Shown here in pieces: positions 1 to 10,812 of a DNA stretch of 64,000 nucleotides (within the stretch, counting starts at the first letter, position 1; each line of letters opens with the position of its first letter). Source of the DNA: Dichotomocladium elegans (lineage: Eukaryota; Mucoromycota; Mucoromycetes; Mucorales; Lichtheimiaceae); assembly GCA_025716815.1 (NCBI GenBank), contig JAIXMN010000008.1:434001-498000 (forward strand), in the 5' to 3' direction. The notes beneath the pieces are model-generated. The model worked only from the letters and a program-made list of their open reading frames with translations. It did not search any database and was not told the origin of the DNA. The position numbers and the translations under genes are program-made.

Positions 1-1274
1 CAAAGAAAGGCGACGAGGATCAGAAGCGCTTGAACCGTCTGACTATGGATCTGGAGAGCGATCGACTGATGATCCAGAAACTTGAGGAGCTCAATCTGCA
101 GCTTGAGGTTCGTTAATAGCACTTGCACCCTTCTGTTACTGTCGTCTCTTCCAGATGATGAGATTCGCAGCGCATGGATATAACTTGCATGTTATATGAC
201 CTTAGGCTCAGAAGCAAAAACACGAGGCCATCCTCCAATCCCACGCAGAGGAGATGGCCGAAAAAGATCGCGAACTTTGCATGAAACAAAAGTCGCTGGC
301 GGATCTGAAGCTTGCGCAAGAGCGGGCAATCAAGAGTCTGGAGCAGGCACAGCAGCAGACGATTCGTGAGCTCAAGCTCAAGCACGACCAGGATACGCGG
401 GGTCTCCAGGAGCGCCTGGACAACATTGAACGACGTGCAAAGAGCGACATGAATACCGAGGTCGAGAAGCTCCTCCAGGAGTTTGAGCAGTCTGAGCACG
501 ACCATTCTGTCCAGCTCGCCGACCTGCAAAAATCGCATCAGGAGCAAATGTCGGCCATGCGGCAAGGCCAACAGGCCGAGCTGATGAAGCTCACGCTCCG
601 CAAGGCCGGCACCAACATCCAGTCGAGCAAGGTGGTCCGCTGGCCTGCGATGATGCAGCAGCAGCAGCAGGACATTGAGCTCGTCCCGCGGGATCCCTCA
701 ACCGTGCAGATCTACGTGTCCAGCGTTTCGGCCAACCCAACCATCAAGCGCAACGAAGACGCGCTTCAGAAAGCACTCAACGCGAAGCAGATCAAGTTCC
801 AGGTCGTTGATGTTGCTCAGAGCGAACCGGCCCTACAGCACATGCGTCGCCAACAGCAGCAGGGCGCCAACAAGGGCTTGCCTCAGGTCTTTGTCGGTGG
901 CGAATACAGAGGCGTAAGTCTTGATCCGCCATGCACACACCCATTCTTAGTACGTATGCATCATCTCACAATGAATTCAATAGCAATACGAAGACATCGC
1001 CAAGGCAATCGACACCAACACGCTTGCTGACCTCTTGCGTCCCCGTGAAAAACTGTCCGTCTCCACCACCACTACCACCAAAAAGCACCAGCTGCCGCGT
1101 AAGGCCTCTCATTCAGGCTCCATGTCCTCCAACGAGCCAGTGACACCAACCACGAATATCGCGCCCCCGGTCCCCATTCGCAAATCCTTAAAAGATGAAG
1201 ATGAAGACCTCTTGCGAGAAATCGAGAAGGAGCTAGCTCAGTCAGACTTTGCAAAGGTTGATTTTAACTTTTAA
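1..1274 (+). CDS. Coiled-coil protein with C-terminal SH3BGR/glutaredoxin-like domain (3' part)
   Basis: The 5' end lies outside the window. Three exons can be read: 3-107 (frame 3), about 206-913 and 984-1274, joined by introns with GTTCGT and GTAAGT donors and phase-0 joins. The first 200 visible residues are rich in Glu, Gln, Lys and Leu with heptad spacing, so a long coiled coil is likely. It is followed by a thioredoxin-fold segment typical of SH3-binding glutamic-acid-rich proteins, starting VQIYVSSVSANPTIKRNED and including PQVFVGGEYRG, then a basic/Pro-Ser linker and an acidic end (DEDEDLLREIEKELAQ). SH3BGR domains lack the redox CXXC and usually act in protein binding; that is family knowledge. 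The cellular role is not clear from sequence. A scaffold or cytoskeletal role is only a guess from the coiled coil. Confidence 0.75.
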
Positions 1275-1720
1275 GTCTGCTACGCTCGCACCCATCTATC
1301 CATACATGCCTCGTTGCTGTACAATGTACTTCCCTGTTTCCTCTCTCTCAACGCGAAACTATTCCCCCATCCCACACATCGGACATCCCTTCCCTCTAAC
1401 ACTACTAGTACTACATACGCATCAATACTTCGCATCAAATCGCTATCATCAGTTGGCTTTCAATCTGCATAAAAAAGACCATCGAACCATATTTTCTCGT
1501 TTCATAAGTTGATATGAATTTTATGTCAGAAGCAGAGAAAAGAAAAAAATATAAGGGCAGTCTAAGCCGAAGCAAAGCTAGAGCTGCGACGACCCTTGGT
1601 GTATACGCAGAAGCAAGTCTATGATAACGAAGCAGTAGAGAGAAGAGAAGGCGTGTGCGCGCGTGTGCGTGTGTGTTTTGCGAAATAGGGTAAGATGACA
1701 GAAAATGACGGTGACGAGAT

Positions 1721-3638
1721 TTACAACTTGACATTCTTTCTGAGGGATTCCTTGTACTCCTGGATGGTGCCCTCAAATGGCATGACGTGGCCGTTCTCGC
1801 ATCGCCAAATATCCTTGGCAACCTGAGAGATCAGTCTGAAGTCGTGGGAAACGAGCACGACACCGCCAGAGAACTGATTGATGGCTTGAGCAAGTGAATC
1901 GATGGACTCCATATCCAAGTGGTTAGTAGGTTCGTCCAAAAGAATGATGTGAGGATGCAAGACAGCCAACTCGCAGAAGACAAGGCGGGACTTGAGACCA
2001 TCGGAAAGGTTGGCAATGGGGCCAGTCTGATGGGTACCGGAGAGACCGTAACGGCCAATTTGTTGGCGCCAGAAGCTGACATCAGTGCTAACCTCCGGGA
2101 ACTTCTTACGCATGTAGTCGATGGGCGAGAGGTCGAGATCGAGCTGGTCCGCAGAGTGCTGTGAGTACTTGCCAAGCTTAAGTGATGTATGGCGTTGGAC
2201 ACGGCCATCGGTAGGCATCAGCTCACCGCTCATCAACTTCAGAAGGGTAGACTTGCCAGCACCATTGGGACCGACCAAAGCAATACGGGAGTCCATGTCG
2301 ACACCCAACTCGATGTTCTTGTACAGCGCATTCGCAGGATTACCGTCGTAGGAGAATGTGACTTCCTGGAAGGCAAGGACAGGGGGAGGAAGCTTGGCAA
2401 CATCGGTGAAGGTGAACTTGAACGCCATGGGCTTCTCGACCTTCTCAACAAGACCAGCAGCCTCCATCTTATCGATAATCTTTTGCTTCGACTTAGCCTG
2501 ACGCACCAAATTGGCATAAGTACCGGCGGAAGCAATGAACTTCTTGATGTGCGCAATTTCATCTTGCTGTTTCTCGTAGGCCTTAGCCTGGTTGATCTCG
2601 TTTTCCTCCTTGGTCTTGACAAACATGTCGTAATTACCACCATAATACACCAGCTTACGCTTGTGGGTCAAGTGCATCATGTTGGTACACACACCATTCA
2701 AGAAATCTTGGGAGTGGGAGTTGACGACAAGGATACGGTCGTAGGTCTTGAGGTACTCTTCTAACCACACACAGGCTTCGAGATCCAAGTGGTTTGTGGG
2801 CTCATCGAGCAAGAGCAAGGTGGGACGGACGAAAAGAGCACGGGCAAGTGCGACACGCATACGCCAACCACCAGACATGTCCTTCGTCTTCTTGGCCATC
2901 TGCTTGGTTGAGAAGCCAAGACCGGCAAGAAGAGTGCATGCACGAGTTTCGAACGTGGCGGGGTCCATCTGCTCAATACGCTCGTACAAATCGTCCAACA
3001 ATGGGTTGTCGGCACCATCTTCCTCACCAAGAATCTCCTCAACCTGCTTCTCGAGACGAGCAACTTCATTCTTGGCGTGTGAAGTAACGGCCTCCACAGC
3101 GTTCATGTCTGAGGGCTCAGCCTCCTGGTTAAGCAAGTACGTCTACACGAATGCCCGACGATGATCAGTTCTCCTATTCCAATCAAACCACACAATCCCT
3201 TTTTCCTTAAATACAGATAGGTTTATATCAAACCTTCTGGTATCAACTTACATCAATGTGGGGAGGGATTTCAATATCGCGATCAGCAAGAGAAGCGAGG
3301 AAAGTAGACTTGCCGGAGCCGTTAGCGCCAATCAAACCGTAGCGACGACCAAAGTTGAGCTCGATAGTGGCATTGTCGATCAGGACACGACCATGGTAGT
3401 TGAGAGAGTAAGACTCAATCTTGATATCTCTGCTACGTTCCTGAGAGGTGTAGACTCCGGTAGCAGTACGATCCACATTGATGCTAGCCTTGTTCATGTC
3501 GAGCTCATCAACTGCGCCATCGGCGGATCCATTAGTAGCACCGGCAGCCTCGGCAGCCTTGTCGGCACGCTTGCCACCCTTCTTAGCAGCTCTAGCTGCG
3601 AGACGCTTAGCCTTCGATGCTGAAACTTGTCCGCTCAT
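1721..3638 (-). CDS. ARB1: ABC-F ATPase, Arb1/ABCF2 type (ribosome biogenesis)
   Basis: Two exons, 3638-3252 and 3142-1721, with a GTAAGT donor and TAG acceptor, phase 0, giving 602 residues (yeast Arb1 is about 610). The N-terminus is lysine/alanine rich (MSGQVSASKAKRLAARAAKK), like Arb1 and ABCF2. There are two ATP-binding cassettes and no membrane segments: Walker A GANGSGKST, signature MSGGWRMR and Walker B LLLLDEPTNHLDL in the first; GPNGAGKST, LSDGLKSR and IILLDEPTNHLDM in the second. The intron falls just after the first Walker A. Family knowledge: Arb1 is an essential cytoplasmic/nuclear shuttling ATPase needed for 40S and 60S subunit maturation. The 5' flank is shared with no close divergent gene. 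Nothing is broken. Confidence 0.95.
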
Positions 3639-4868
3639 TGTCGTAATATAGAGGGAGAGAAGGAGGGAAAGGGGATCAAAAGAGGTTGATATGAGGCAGA
3701 AAAAAAATGTTTCTTATCCGGGACCAAACGTGACTGAGTACCGGAGTTTGATGTGTTTTTGCTACGCAATATCGAATGAAGGGACACGGCCAGCGACCTA
3801 TTCGGGGATTGACAACCCAAAGTAAGCCTACTTTCAATTTTTTTGGGGGGGGTTGGTAATCGGCATCGGGGTTGCTATTCATGGTGTTTTGTTTTCAACA
3901 CCCACACAAATTGATCTGGATACTTCCAGAAACAAAATGAATAAAAGAAACCCAACTTTGGAATTTCTTTTTTGCTTGTGTTGAACCTACAAAGCTCGGG
4001 TTCGCTTTCATTCAAGGCCTGGGTCGTGGGGCCACAGCTCCGTCAGCTAAAGCTCAATGATGGGGCATTTGCTCTACCAAAACTGGTTAGCAAAGGGGGT
4101 GAAGGAGCAAAAAAATTTTTAGGCTGAAGTTAGTACATAGTGCCAGCTGTCGGCTGCTTATTCTGGGTTACGGTGATACAACTGACCTACACCACACGAC
4201 AACCCTCCCTGCCTGCATGAGGTAGTCACACCAGCTTGCATATGTCGGAGCTCATACTTCTTACACAGCGCAGGTTTGCATACCGGTAGCTGTATGAGAG
4301 CCTATGATATGCCTTATGTTCAGGTCAAATAAGCGTATAAATGTAACATAAACAGATTGTGCACTAACTTGATCTCACGTTCTGTGATGCAGTTCCGTAA
4401 GTTATGAATATCTATAGCGAATATGCAGCCATTCTACTGTTTGTACATGGATCTGTGAGGCGAACACCTATGCTTAGAAGGAACGGTTATATCAAATAGG
4501 ATATCTCTATGCTCTTTTTGGAAGCAACCTACCATCTCAACCTTTTTTTATCACAGATTGGTATCCCCAGGATCCCATGGCTGAATAACAGCGATGATGA
4601 CCATATCTGCATTGCAGAAGCTATAAATCTGAAGATTTGCATCATGCATCAAGTCATGAGAAAGTTTTACACGGCTTTTGGCCTGAGTACCTTGTACGTA
4701 TCATATATACTAGATCTAATATGAGTGCACCTTTCATCGCACAACGACGCAGAATGCGGTCGATTCATGATAGAACTGGTGTGCGTACCTAGGATGTATA
4801 TAAGTCCAAATGATTGTATGCAGAACAAGATACAGCTTTCAGTGCACGTCCCTTCCCACCCTCCATCC
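3639..4868. other. Intergenic, no gene seen
   Basis: About 1.2 kb between ARB1 and the CoA-ligase gene. Only short frames occur, without splice-linked protein similarity. A small perfect stem (AAAGC/GCTTT around an 8-nt loop) lies near 3990-4007, but I could not fold a tRNA around it. Confidence 0.5.
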
Positions 4869-4870
4869 CA

Positions 4871-4884
4871 ACACTATATATATA
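4871..4884 (+). promoter_or_regulatory. Likely TATA element of the CoA-ligase gene
   Basis: CTATATATATATA sits about 55-68 nt before the chosen ATG at 4939, followed by a pyrimidine-rich leader. Position and sequence fit a TATA box; function is inferred. Confidence 0.4.
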
Positions 4885-4938
4885 TACGCTCAACAAATCC
4901 TTTTCCTTCATAGTTTTTCACCACTCCTTTTCTTCTGC

Positions 4939-6984
4939 ATGCTTTCCTCTTCTCAACGCGATCATCAACACCAGCCTTTCGATACCATCTACCAGGAGGT
5001 CTTTGAAAGCGGGCTTCCTCGACAAGTTCCCGATCATGAGCCGTTGCTAATCGATGCACTGAACACTGAACGCTTTTTGACATTTCAAGACCTAAAGAAC
5101 AACGTGCGTGCAGTAGCCTCAGCGTTTCGCGGTCCGTCTTTGCAGTTGAAGGAAGGCGACATAGTGGCTATTTGCTCCGAAAACGATGTAGGACCGATAT
5201 GCAAACGTTCGAGCTTGGGCTAATTGCAGCTTTGTGATAGGTCGAACTCGTTACTGCCATTCATGGAACAATGGCTGCCGGTATGTGGTCGCAACGCCAT
5301 AAATCTACTAAATCAGCATTAACCGAGACCTAACCGAGGACAATCAGGATGCACGGCGTTAATGTTACCTGTCATCCTCTCTGATGATGAAGTGGAAGCC
5401 ATTTTTACCGTTGCTCCACCCAAACTCCTCATAGTGCACGCTAAAATTCTCCATCGCTTCAAGACTACAGAAGGTGGATTCAAATCGTTTTTGGGCCTAC
5501 CCACGTTGGTCATTGGTGTGGGTGGTCCACAGAGCGTGTATCGACATCTTTCTGAATACTACACATTTCACTCTCCATCTGATCTACCCGCTGTCCATCC
5601 AGACACATCAGCCTTTTTTGTATGCACTTCAGGGTCCACTGGGCCGCGCAAACTCATCGATATAACGTGTGTGGCATACAGTATTCTTCAATAATTGCTA
5701 CTCTGGTCCGGAGATTAATATCCTGCATTGCATAGGAATCGCATTGGTGCATTTCGTATGCATGACATGTTCCTCTACTTGGAACACTCAGCCATCACGC
5801 CCAACAGCATTGTGTTGTCCAGCTCGTCGTTCTCATTTGTCTTTAGCATGATGGTTTATGTCCAACTGTATGTTCAGTATGGGGTTCGACAATATGTTCT
5901 TCCGTCCGATGACCTTGATGCCATTCTCGAAGCTATTCATCAGCATCGCGTGACTTTAACTAGTTTGATTTCGCCTAAGCACGTGGCAACGATTGCCGAA
6001 AGGCCGGGAGTGACTAAAAATTATGACTTGGCTTGCCTCAAGACTGTCCGTTCGGGAGGTCAAATGCTTGCTGAAGCCACCGTCCTGGCGGCTTCCAGAA
6101 TACTTGGTGTTGATATCGAAAACCCATTTGGCACATCCGAGGTATCCGTTGTTTTCCAATCGGACAAAAGCGGGTGTCGATTCCTAAGTATGTATTCCAA
6201 AACCCCATGTATTTGCCAGTCTAATAATGAATTCTATCATTTTTTTTTAAAAAAAAAAAGGTTTCGACGGAAAGATACGCCTACATGACGACAGGTTCGT
6301 AGTGAAACTTATCGACGACGAGGGACAGCCAGTTCCGAAAGGACAGCTCGGTGAGCTTTGCGTCAAGTCTCCGGCTGTTGCGCGAGGCTACTTTAACAAT
6401 CCAATCAAAACCGCCGAGGCATTTGATGACGATGGATTCTATCACACAGGAGACATTTTTTTCCTCAATGATGATGGGAATTATGTCATTCAGGGCAGAA
6501 AGTCTGATATTATCAAAACAGCTAAGAAATATGCAAGTGTAGTAATGGATTTTACTTGTCATTTTGATGTATTCACACGTATCTGGCCAGTGCTCGCCAG
6601 TTCCTATTGTCGATATATGCGCAAGTAGTTCACACATGATGCTGAAAACGACATTACGACTCTTAGTAACGCATGTTTTTTATTTTATTATAGATGTCTT
6701 TCGGTGGCATATCTCAATGTGCAGTGGTTGGGGCGTATGATGCGAAAGTTGCAAGTGAATTCCCGAGAGCCTATATCGTACCACACAATCTGGACGCCTT
6801 TCCGCCGTCGCGCCTCGAAGAATTCATACAATATGTTAATGAGCGTGTTCCGGACAAGGCGATGATGCTGACTGGCGGTGCGAACATTTTGCCGATGCTC
6901 CCTTATACAGCCTCCAATAAGCTAGACATGTTCAAGCTTCGTGGATTAGCGCAGAAAGAGCTGGAGGAGATGACAGGTCCATAG
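4939..6984 (+). CDS. AMP-binding acyl/aryl-CoA ligase (4-coumarate:CoA ligase-like)
   Basis: Six exons fit a continuous 542-residue frame: 4939-5187, 5241-5280, 5348-5666, 5736-6187, 6261-6538 and 6694-6984; the 1,629-nt sum is divisible by three. Adenylate-forming motifs appear in order: FFVCTSGSTGPRK near residue 190 (P-loop, A3), NPFGTSEV near 334 (A5), FYHTGDI near 413 (A7), GRKSDIIK near 432 (A8) and SNKLDMFKLR near 519, which carries the C-terminal catalytic lysine. Length and motif spacing match 4CL and fungal CoA ligases, which make an acyl-adenylate and then a CoA thioester. The natural acid cannot be told from sequence. No clear C-terminal peroxisomal SKL is present (ends EEMTGP), so a cytosolic location is more likely. 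The fifth donor (6539) is the least certain junction. Confidence 0.85.
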
Positions 6985-7395
6985 CACTGTATTGTATCAC
7001 TGCAACAAGTGGTGACTTCAACTGATAGGTCTTTATCGCCATGCGGCAAAGAAAGTTATTGAGTTACAAAGGCAAAAACAACAACAACAACAAAAAACAG
7101 TAATTATAGTTTCATTACCCTATAATCCTTCCCTGGGATACCTTCGTTTCATGTTGAGCATGTCGACATGATCGGATTTCATGCAAATAAGTCGCTCAGC
7201 CACTGGTTGCAGCATGAGTTGGATGAATTTGTCGCGGAGGAACGCGTATTTTCTATTTCAGTCCCAAGACGCGTGCCTGTTCCTGTTCGTGTCTCCTTTT
7301 TTATTACCTTTTTTTTTCTTCTTCTTTCTCATACCGCTCTCATTCCCTTTTGCTCCTTCCATCCCCAACCACCCTCCCACCCTCTTCTCTCCTTC
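6985..7395. other. Intergenic / T-rich leader of the APSES gene
   Basis: Contains a CAA repeat near 7078-7093 and a strongly pyrimidine-rich tract (about 7280-7395) directly before the chosen APSES start. An in-frame upstream ATG at 7168 would add about 76 residues of Phe/Leu/Pro-rich sequence encoded by that tract; I regard it as untranslated leader. Confidence 0.4.
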
Positions 7396-9438
7396 ATGAC
7401 ACCCGACACGGTTGATACTGTATACCGAGCGGTCTATTCCGGAATCACCGTCTTTGAGATTATGCACCAAGGAATGCCGATTATGCGACGAAAGGGCGAC
7501 TCATACCTTAATGCGACACAAATCCTAAAGTTAGCCGGCATTGATAAAGGAAAGCGTACGAAAATTCTTGAACGTGAAATCCTCATTGGCGAGCATGAGA
7601 AAGTACAAGGCGGCTATGGCAAATTCCAAGGCACCTGGTAAAGCACTCGAATGTCTAAACGGATATATATATATATATATATATATTACATTGCATTTGA
7701 AGCACTCGTTGATTTCTTTCCACTTAGGATCCCCCTTGAGAAAGGCAAAGAACTTGCTGAACGGTATGGCGTGCATCATCTTATGCGCCCTCTCCTAGAA
7801 TTTGATCCCTCTCAACCTGAAGACGACATTCCCACCAAAGACGCCATGCTTGTGCCCAATCGCCGTGTGAATAGCAGCAGTAATAATAATAATAATAATA
7901 ATAATAACTCACAGCAAAGCAGCCAACCACAACCATCGCACCAATCACCCCCGCCTTCTCCCAGTTCCTCCTCCAGCGTTGTCTATCCGTCACCCCGCAA
8001 GCGTATGCGTCTCACTTATGAAGGCGAGCGGAGTGTGCTCACAGCTTTATTTCTGAACGACGATTCAATCAGCGGATTACCGGAACTCGTTGATATCGAC
8101 ATAAATATGGTCATTGACGACCAAGGCCACACTGCTCTGCATTGGGCTGCATCGCTTGCACGGATAAAGATGCTCGAGGGCCTTGTGGCCCGTGGTGCCG
8201 ATCGGACCCGAGTCAATTACCGGGGTGAGACCGCCCTCATGCGTAGTGTCTTGATGACGCACTGCTATGACAATGAATGTTTCCCCAGGCTGCTGGACAT
8301 CCTGCACGATACGATATCAACAACCGATTACCAGCGGAGGACAGTGCTCCACCACGCCGTCCTTTCAGCAGCGACAGCAACATCGGCTTCATCATTCCCG
8401 GGATCCTCATCCTCCGCCGAACGCTGCGACGCCGCCCTGTTTTATATGCGCCATCTCCTTAATTACATCCAGACGTCAGACGAGGATAGATCCATATTCG
8501 ATATTCGGGATGTCAACGGCGAAACCTGCCTGGCTATAGCAACAAGGCTTGGACTTGGTGAAATAGTGCTTGCATTGTCTGGACTTTCCGATTCGGAAGA
8601 TGGTGATTTCGAAGAATCTGAGGGGGTAATAGATTGCATCGTACGGCGCAGCTTGACCCACTATCTAATCTGGGTGGTATGTGTGTAGTCAGTACGACCG
8701 GTCTTTTCCAAAAAAAGCTACTTGCCGAATCCTCGAGGCGCTGAACTTGTATCCAGTAAGTGAAATCCAGCAGTCATAGTCCTATGTCTTGGAGGGCATG
8801 GCATTCCTCGCGCTCACGCAAAGATCCATTATCCACCAAAAGCTGTTCAGAAGATCGTCGACGCACTCGATGAGGATTATACCACACAGCTGCAGGAACG
8901 AGACCGGGAGCTTGAACGGACGCAGAACAAACTTTGGAAGGCGACGATGGAACTCAATGAAGCACGGAGGAGACTTGAGGAGCACAAGTCCGAGACCAAA
9001 CAGCTAGATGAAGCGCATCAAATTATCCGACAGCTTGAAGAGACCCTCAAAAGCACAGCATCGGGATCCATGAACGGCAAGGAAGAAGGTGGTATAAGCA
9101 ACGGCAAGAGCGCGCGCGAGCGATGGTTGGAAGAAAAGGTCAAGATGCTACAGGCACAAGTGGACGCACAGACCCAGAATCACAGGGAGCTGGCAGCTCA
9201 GGTGGACTCACTCCAGACGCAATCAAGTGAAAAAGAGATGCAGTGCAAACGGCTGATCGCAGCATGCTGTAGCTTACCAGTGGAGCGGATTGATTCGCTG
9301 CTGGAACCGATGCTGGCGGCCGTGACAAGCGATCCACCGGACCTTGAGTTTAATCAGGTCATTCGGTTCATGGATAAACTACGGCACCAACAGAAGGGGG
9401 TTAATAGCATTGATAATAAACGAATGACTTTGGGATGA
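7396..9438 (+). CDS. APSES (KilA-N) DNA-binding, ankyrin-repeat transcription factor (Mbp1/Swi4-like)
   Basis: Exons 7396-7637 and 7728-8625 are firm, joined at GTW|IPLE, a typical APSES position. A 63-nt exon 8693-8755 ([21 protein letters not shown]) and a last exon from 8824 or 8851 to 9438 keep the frame and give about 600 residues. The APSES domain is at residues 5-95 ([39 protein letters not shown]). A Ser/Asn/Pro-rich linker carries a poly-Asn run. Ankyrin-like repeats follow ([29 protein letters not shown]), then a coiled coil rich in Glu and Arg and a C-terminal tail. This is the Mbp1/Swi4/Res architecture: sequence-specific binding in G1/S cell-cycle factors, usually with a Swi6-like partner. 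The nuclear role is inferred from the family. Exon borders between 8626 and 8851 are tentative. Confidence 0.9.
7661..7688. repeat. (TA)n microsatellite in APSES intron 1
   Basis: A run of about 12 TA units lies within the first intron (7638-7727). It lengthens the intron but leaves donor and acceptor intact. Confidence 0.8.
7878..7907 (+). repeat. (AAT)n run encoding poly-Asn in the APSES factor
   Basis: About ten AAT units in frame encode an asparagine tract in the low-complexity linker between the DNA-binding domain and the ankyrin repeats. It is a coding microsatellite and may vary in length between strains. Confidence 0.8.
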
Positions 9439-9735
9439 GAGAGCGATGCGGTTTGATCAGCATGATCCGAGTGCAACCGTTGGCTTCTAAAAACGGTAGT
9501 TGTTCTGGAAAAAAAGAGAATCCCGACATGGTGAATGTTTTCATTCCCCAAGCCAGCAAAACGAGCAGTGGTGTATATGCAAAGACTTGTTGGCAAAGTC
9601 AAGGAGGGGTTGAGTATAGGTAGGATATGTTCCGCAATCCTTCAAGGGCAATGTTGCGCGCGACTAGAGAAGGTGGGGAGGGGAAGGGGACAGCAAGCTC
9701 ATGGAAAATCCTCGGGTGTTTTTATTACATGATCA
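9439..9735. other. Convergent 3' intergenic region
   Basis: Short space between the APSES gene (+) and the nicotianamine synthase-like gene (-), which converge here. No other gene seen. Confidence 0.4.
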
Positions 9736-10545
9736 TTAATCTTTTCTTTTCTGAAAAACAATGATGGAATTGATGACCTCGTTGGTGGGATGGACCTCGA
9801 CCAGAGGGTCGAGGTCATCCATGAAGATGTCCTGGGCGGGAGCGTAAAGGATGGTACGCAGTCTGTGCGTGCTCCTGACCATGAGATGTGCACCTTGCCG
9901 CATGGTGCTTGAGATCCTCCTGAGCATGGCCTCCTTCTCCTTGGGCGTGCTGCCCACCAGCGCAGCGAGGATGACGACGTCGGCATTTCCATAGTCGGGG
10001 TATTGCATCGCATCGCCTTGCCAAAACTGGATCTTGTCTTGCTCACCTAGCGCCTTGGTCAGCGCCCTGCTCAGGCAGATCGCCTCGCTGCTCCGGTCAA
10101 TGTTGACCACCGCGTCCTCGATGTGGGTCGAAAACAGAAGCGAGGTGAGCGGAAGCGGTCCGCTGCCGACAAACACCAGCTTCCCCAGCTTCGCGCCGAC
10201 GCCCCTGAGGCAGTTCGCCTCGAGTTTCACGAGGAGATCATAGTTCCGAAAGTTCGGAAAGTCCTGCAGCCTAGGCGACTCGATCAGACGTTCGGCCCAA
10301 TAGACCTCCAGCAGGAATTCGCCCTCCGCGCAGAGCGCTCGAAGCGAGTGAAGGATACGCTCGATAACAGGGTTGGCGAGGATCTCGGTAGCATCCTGCT
10401 GCGTGCATTGGACAGTGCATGTGTGCACTAGGTCGGTGAATACCTTGTTTATAGAAGGTCCGGGCTTGCGCGACGGAGCATACACGAGGAGGTTATAGCA
10501 ACGCTCTATGGCATGGATAACTTGAAGGTTTCTCGAAAGTACCAT
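9736..10545 (-). CDS. Nicotianamine synthase-like enzyme
   Basis: Single exon of 269 residues. The class-I methyltransferase-like fold of nicotianamine synthases (NAS) is marked by LVFVGSGPLPLTSLLF (residues 124-139), ADVVILAALVGS (188-199), GAHLMVRSTHRLRTILYAP (218-236) and HPTNEVINSIIVF (252-264); each lines up with a block conserved in plant NAS. NAS condenses aminocarboxypropyl groups of S-adenosylmethionine into nicotianamine, a chelator of Fe, Ni, Cu and Zn; the Neurospora enzyme is a known fungal example. The protein is shorter than plant NAS (about 320) because of a shorter N-terminal helical part. Neighbours give no metal-homeostasis context. Product identity (nicotianamine or a shorter opine-type intermediate) cannot be settled by sequence. 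Confidence 0.9.
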   Translation of the reverse strand: MVLSRNLQVIHAIERCYNLLVYAPSRKPGPSINKVFTDLVHTCTVQCTQQDATEILANPVIERILHSLRALCAEGEFLLEVYWAERLIESPRLQDFPNFRNYDLLVKLEANCLRGVGAKLGKLVFVGSGPLPLTSLLFSTHIEDAVVNIDRSSEAICLSRALTKALGEQDKIQFWQGDAMQYPDYGNADVVILAALVGSTPKEKEAMLRRISSTMRQGAHLMVRSTHRLRTILYAPAQDIFMDDLDPLVEVHPTNEVINSIIVFQKRKD

Positions 10546-10619
10546 TTTGACTAGTACTGTAATAAGAAGGGATGAGGGAAAGCAATCTGCGTTCTCTTAT
10601 CATAGAAAGTTGCAGGGCT

Positions 10620-10632
10620 TTTATATATACGT
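10620..10632 (-). promoter_or_regulatory. Likely TATA element of the NAS-like gene
   Basis: Read on the minus strand, GTATATATAAAAGCC lies about 75-90 nt before the ATG at 10545. Typical position for a fungal TATA box; inferred. Confidence 0.45.
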
Positions 10633-10812
10633 GTGGAGACACGTGTATGGCGTACCGTACGCGAAGGTCGTGTTTAATAATAATAATAATGATAAGAGTA
10701 CGCTCTAGGATAATCACCTCTACTCCCAGCCATCAATCAGTCAAACCGAGTTGGTTTTGTATATGTTCTTTTTTTCTGATTGTTTAAAAAACAAAAGAAA
10801 TTATTTCTGGTG

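Noticed and set aside
3985..4095. tRNA-like stems
   Set aside because: Only one clean 5-bp stem; no consistent A and B boxes or acceptor stem could be arranged on either strand.
7168..7395. Upstream in-frame start for the APSES factor
   Set aside because: The added residues are Phe/Leu/Pro-rich sequence from a pyrimidine tract typical of a leader; APSES proteins usually begin just before the domain, as with the ATG at 7396.
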